64,000 bases of DNA, from contig NZ_JARJNR010000005.1 of NCBI RefSeq assembly GCF_030143255.1, forward strand, positions 1 through 64,000, in the 5' to 3' direction. The notes under the pieces were generated by a model, which made no database searches, was not told the origin of the DNA, and saw only the letters and a program-made list of their open reading frames with translations. Position numbers and translations under genes: made by a program. Positions 61,418-64,000 of the stretch are shown here, one piece after another (position 1 is the stretch's first letter; each line of letters begins with the position of its first letter). Source of the DNA: Frigidibacter sp. SD6-1. Its GTDB lineage: Bacteria; Pseudomonadota; Alphaproteobacteria; Rhodobacterales; Rhodobacteraceae.

Positions 61418-61743
61418 AGGGGCCTCCCTTGTTATCTGGTGGGTCGCGTGCCTGTCCCGCACTGCGAAAGTGCGAGGAGAGTAGTCGCCTCACGCGGTGT
61501 GACAAGCATATTTCGGTGCAGTCTGCCGCAAACCTTGCGTCAATATGACGGAGAGATCGGTCATATTGCGCCCGAGGTCGGATGTCCTGTTTGCGACGGT
61601 TCAGGGTGACCTAACGTCCACTCGCGGTTGATTCCCTGAAAACAATCCATTCCCGCATCGGGCGCAATCGGCCCGATCTCCGCCATTTTTGGGCCATTTC
61701 CGGCCGGTAGGACAGGTTCAGGGGCGCAGAAGGGCGGATTGAA

Positions 61744-61908
61744 ATGAAAATTCTGGCTATGCTTTTGGCGCCATTCTCGCGCCGCAAGTCCGAAGAGGCT
61801 GACACATTTGAACTGCGCCTCCAGTCGCTTGAAAAGGCCGAACAGCGCCGCCGCCGTACGGCGAAGGCGCAGCCTGACCTCTTCCGCCGCGCCCGTATGG
61901 CCGCCTGA
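61744..61908 (+). CDS. small hypothetical protein
   Basis: 54 aa, basic and helical (MKILAMLLAPFSRRKSEEAD, then LRLQSLEKAEQRRRRTAKAQ). A short hydrophobic N-terminus is followed by an Arg-rich part. A weak ribosome-binding site (AAGGGCGGA) precedes the ATG. It ends 21 bases before the 3' end of mipZ on the opposite strand. No family recognised. Confidence 0.45.
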   Translation: MKILAMLLAPFSRRKSEEADTFELRLQSLEKAEQRRRRTAKAQPDLFRRARMAA

Positions 61909-61929
61909 CAAGATACTGCTGCCTGAGCG

Positions 61930-62739
61930 TCAGAAGTTGATCGTGACGCCGGGCAGCTCCAGTGCCTTCATCAGGTCGCGCACTTCCTGACGCGCCGCGA
62001 CGTTCGAGATGTTCAGGCTCTCGACCCCCACATCGCGCAGATCGAGAAGCGTCAGGCCGCGCGGGAACAGCTCGCGGAAGATCACCCGTTCCGAAAATCC
62101 CGGTGCCACGCGGAATCCGATGCGCTTGGACAGTTGTTCCAGCGCCTCGCCCACCTTCTTCTTGTTGTGCATCTGTTGCGCGCCCAGACGGTTGCGCAGC
62201 ACGATCCAGTCGATCGGCTTCAGCCCCGCCCGCGCGCGCAATTGCCGCGCCGACCAGACCATCTCCGAATAGATCGAGGGTCCGGTGACGCGGCTCGTAT
62301 CCGGATCGACCCGTGCCAGAAGGTCAAAGTCGATGAAACTGTCGTTTAACGGCGTGATCAGCGTGTCGGCCAGCGAATGGGCAACCTGGCTCAGCCGCGT
62401 GTGGCTGCCGGGGCAGTCGATCACGATGAAATCGCAATCCCGCTCCAGCCCCGCCACCGCTCCGGACAGCCGCCGGTCGAAGGCATTCTCGCCCGGGGCG
62501 AGCGCCGCCTGATCCACCTCCGGCAGATCGCGGTAATCGGGCGTCGGCAGGCTCAGGCCTTCCTTGCGCAGATAGGCCAGCCGGTTCTCGACATAGCGCC
62601 CGAAACTGCGCTGGCGCAGGTCGAGGTCAAGCGCGCCGACCCGGTGGCCCATGCGGCAAAGCGCGGTCGCCACATGCATGCATGTGGTCGATTTCCCCGA
62701 CCCGCCCTTTTCGTTTCCCACGACGATGATATGCGCCAT
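61930..62739 (-). CDS. mipZ: division-plane positioning ATPase MipZ
   Basis: 269 aa ParA-superfamily ATPase. Deviant Walker A VVGNEKGGSGKSTTCMHVAT at 6-25, switch I ALDLDLRQRSFGRYVENR, Walker B FIVIDCPGSHTRLSQVA. The sequence DLDLRQRSFGRYVENR is specific for MipZ, which forms bipolar gradients with ParB and inhibits FtsZ in alphaproteobacteria. Monocistronic; 118 bases of non-coding DNA separate it from the thioredoxin gene. Confidence 0.94.
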   Translation of the reverse strand: MAHIIVVGNEKGGSGKSTTCMHVATALCRMGHRVGALDLDLRQRSFGRYVENRLAYLRKEGLSLPTPDYRDLPEVDQAALAPGENAFDRRLSGAVAGLERDCDFIVIDCPGSHTRLSQVAHSLADTLITPLNDSFIDFDLLARVDPDTSRVTGPSIYSEMVWSARQLRARAGLKPIDWIVLRNRLGAQQMHNKKKVGEALEQLSKRIGFRVAPGFSERVIFRELFPRGLTLLDLRDVGVESLNISNVAARQEVRDLMKALELPGVTINF

Positions 62740-62857
62740 GTTCGCCCTTCGCTTGTATCGGCCCCCTCAAGCCAACGCCCGCTCTCTAGGGCCAGACAGC
62801 CGCAAAGGAAAGGGTTTTGGCGCCTTTCCCGTAAGGAAATGGGTCTGGTTCGCGCGT

Positions 62858-63430
62858 TCAGGGGGCGATCAGGGCCTTGATCAGCGCCTGCGCCTCGGGG
62901 CCGTCCCAGACCGCGTCACCCATCAGGCGCGCAATTTCCCGGCCTTCGCGATCGACGATCAGGCTGACCGGCAGGCCGAGAACGCCCGAGGCGCGCGAGA
63001 AAGTCATGTCCGGATCGCGCAGGATCGGCAGGCGGGTGATGCCTTCCTCGGCAAAAAGCTTTTCGATGGCAGGCAACGGGTTGCGGCCGGTGGCGATGGT
63101 GACGACGGCGAACTCCGCGCCGCCAAGCGCTGCATCAAGCCGGTCGAGCGAGGCAAGCTCCGCCCGGCAGGGCGCGCACCAGGTCGCCCAGAAATTCACG
63201 AGGATGATCTTGCCGCGGTATTCCTCAAGGCTGCGCGGCGCGTCGGTTTCGTCGATCAGCGCGGCCTCGGGCAAGGGCAGCGGCGCCTCCACCGGAACCA
63301 GCCGCGCCATGCCGCCGGTCGCGAAGGGCTGAAGCGCCTCGGCGGGACGGTCCAGCGCCAGTTCCGCGCGGGCTCCGTTTGCACCGAGCGCGAGGGCCGT
63401 GTAGAGGACGAACCGGACGAGAAACCGCAT
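62858..63430 (-). CDS. TlpA-family thiol:disulfide oxidoreductase
   Basis: 190 aa periplasmic thioredoxin-fold protein. Signal peptide or anchor [20 protein letters not shown], then the fold with [20 protein letters not shown] (active site WCAPC), [37 protein letters not shown] with the cis-proline. Likely reduces cytochrome c or other cysteine pairs. ATG 63430 has GGAGG four bases upstream. It is divergent from argH with only 22 bases between the start codons, so the two promoters must lie inside the opposite coding sequences. Confidence 0.9.
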   Translation of the reverse strand: MRFLVRFVLYTALALGANGARAELALDRPAEALQPFATGGMARLVPVEAPLPLPEAALIDETDAPRSLEEYRGKIILVNFWATWCAPCRAELASLDRLDAALGGAEFAVVTIATGRNPLPAIEKLFAEEGITRLPILRDPDMTFSRASGVLGLPVSLIVDREGREIARLMGDAVWDGPEAQALIKALIAP

Positions 63431-63452
63431 GATACCTCCGAAAGGGCCGGCC

Positions 63453-64000
63453 ATGACCGACCAGAAAACCTCGAACGCCGCGAATGCGATGTGGGGCGGG
63501 CGTTTCGCCGCCGGGCCGGACGCGATCATGGAGGCGATCAATGCCTCGATCTCGTTCGACCGGCGGCTTTACGCACAGGACATCGCCGGCAGCCGCGCCC
63601 ATGCCGCGATGCTCGCGGCGCAGGGTATAATCACTGATAAGGACGCCGAGGCGATCGGGGAAGGGCTGCTCACGGTCTTGTCAGAGATCGAGGCGGGAAA
63701 GTTCGAATTCAGGACCGCGCTCGAGGACATTCACATGAATGTCGAGGCGCGGCTGAAAGAGGTGATCGGCGAACCGGCCGGGCGGCTGCACACGGCGCGG
63801 TCGCGCAATGATCAGGTGGCGACCGATTTCCGCCTCTGGGTGCGCGATCAGTGCGATCAGGCGGACGAGGCGCTCGGCGCGCTCTTGCGGGCGCTTCTCG
63901 CGCAGGCAGAGGCAGGCGCCGACTGGGTCATGCCGGGCTTCACCCATCTGCAGACCGCACAGCCGGTAACCTGGGGCCATCACATGATGGCCTATGTCGA
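63453..64000 (+). CDS. argH: argininosuccinate lyase, N-terminal part
   Basis: The first 182 codons, cut off at the window end. Begins with [20 protein letters not shown], then [60 protein letters not shown] and [19 protein letters not shown]. All are ArgH signatures of the fumarase/aspartase superfamily. Cleaves argininosuccinate to arginine and fumarate. ATG 63453; only 22 bases separate it from the divergent TlpA-like gene. Confidence 0.95.
   Translation, partial: MTDQKTSNAANAMWGGRFAAGPDAIMEAINASISFDRRLYAQDIAGSRAHAAMLAAQGIITDKDAEAIGEGLLTVLSEIEAGKFEFRTALEDIHMNVEARLKEVIGEPAGRLHTARSRNDQVATDFRLWVRDQCDQADEALGALLRALLAQAEAGADWVMPGFTHLQTAQPVTWGHHMMAYV

Overview
The window comes from a high-GC alphaproteobacterium, most likely of the Rhodobacterales (Rhodobacter/Paracoccus type). 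The evidence is MipZ as the division-site ATPase, the run SPOR lipoprotein - D,D-carboxypeptidase - tmk - holB - tatD - MBL hydrolase, dnaX-ybaB, a fused AfuB-type permease and many overlapping ATGA junctions. Only housekeeping context supports this; there is no rRNA in the window. The single RNA gene I can support is a tRNA-Ser(TGA).

Layout. 1-5.7 kb: a phosphonate operon on the minus strand (iron alcohol dehydrogenase, phnD, phnC, two phnE, 5' end of a phosphonoacetate hydrolase) with a divergent LysR regulator. 5.8-10.1 kb: a purine nucleoside phosphorylase / deaminase / MtnA operon, which should convert a 5'-modified adenosine (MTA or 5'-deoxyadenosine) to a 5-modified ribulose-1-phosphate, with a divergent SorC-type regulator and two perfect inverted repeats between them. 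10.2-22.1 kb: a RuBisCO-like protein, a split transketolase, an AfuABC-type (sugar-phosphate-like) importer, and, divergently, an OmpR-type regulator, a hybrid histidine kinase and a small cupin joined by ATGA overlaps. I consider 5.8-22.1 kb the most interesting part: it looks like an uncharacterised pathway that feeds modified pentose phosphates through a non-carboxylating RuBisCO relative and a two-subunit transketolase.

22.1-31.6 kb is accessory: a decayed IS5-type transposase, a less GC-rich surface-polysaccharide operon (FkbM methyltransferase-coiled coil-glycosyltransferase fusion, a GT8-like transferase, and a sulfotransferase-SGNH/AlgX-like fusion), and a type I-secreted RTX protein with seven N-terminal repeats and a 498-bp tandem duplication. 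31.8-35.1 kb: two oxidoreductases and zapE. 35.1-37.9 kb: a small island between a copy of the ybaB 3' end and ybaB itself, holding two Imm11-like genes, two truncated HlyC-type acyltransferase fragments, an unknown gene and a REP-like repeat.

37.9-64 kb is mostly core: ybaB, dnaX, copA with a broken cueR behind it, tRNA-Ser, the SPOR-to-AEC operon, an MFS transporter, an FMN lactate dehydrogenase with a palindromic operator, trpA, rsgA, ychF, an oligopeptide ABC operon (oppABCDF), mipZ, a TlpA-like thioredoxin and the start of argH. Functions were assigned by reading protein motifs by eye; no database search was run.
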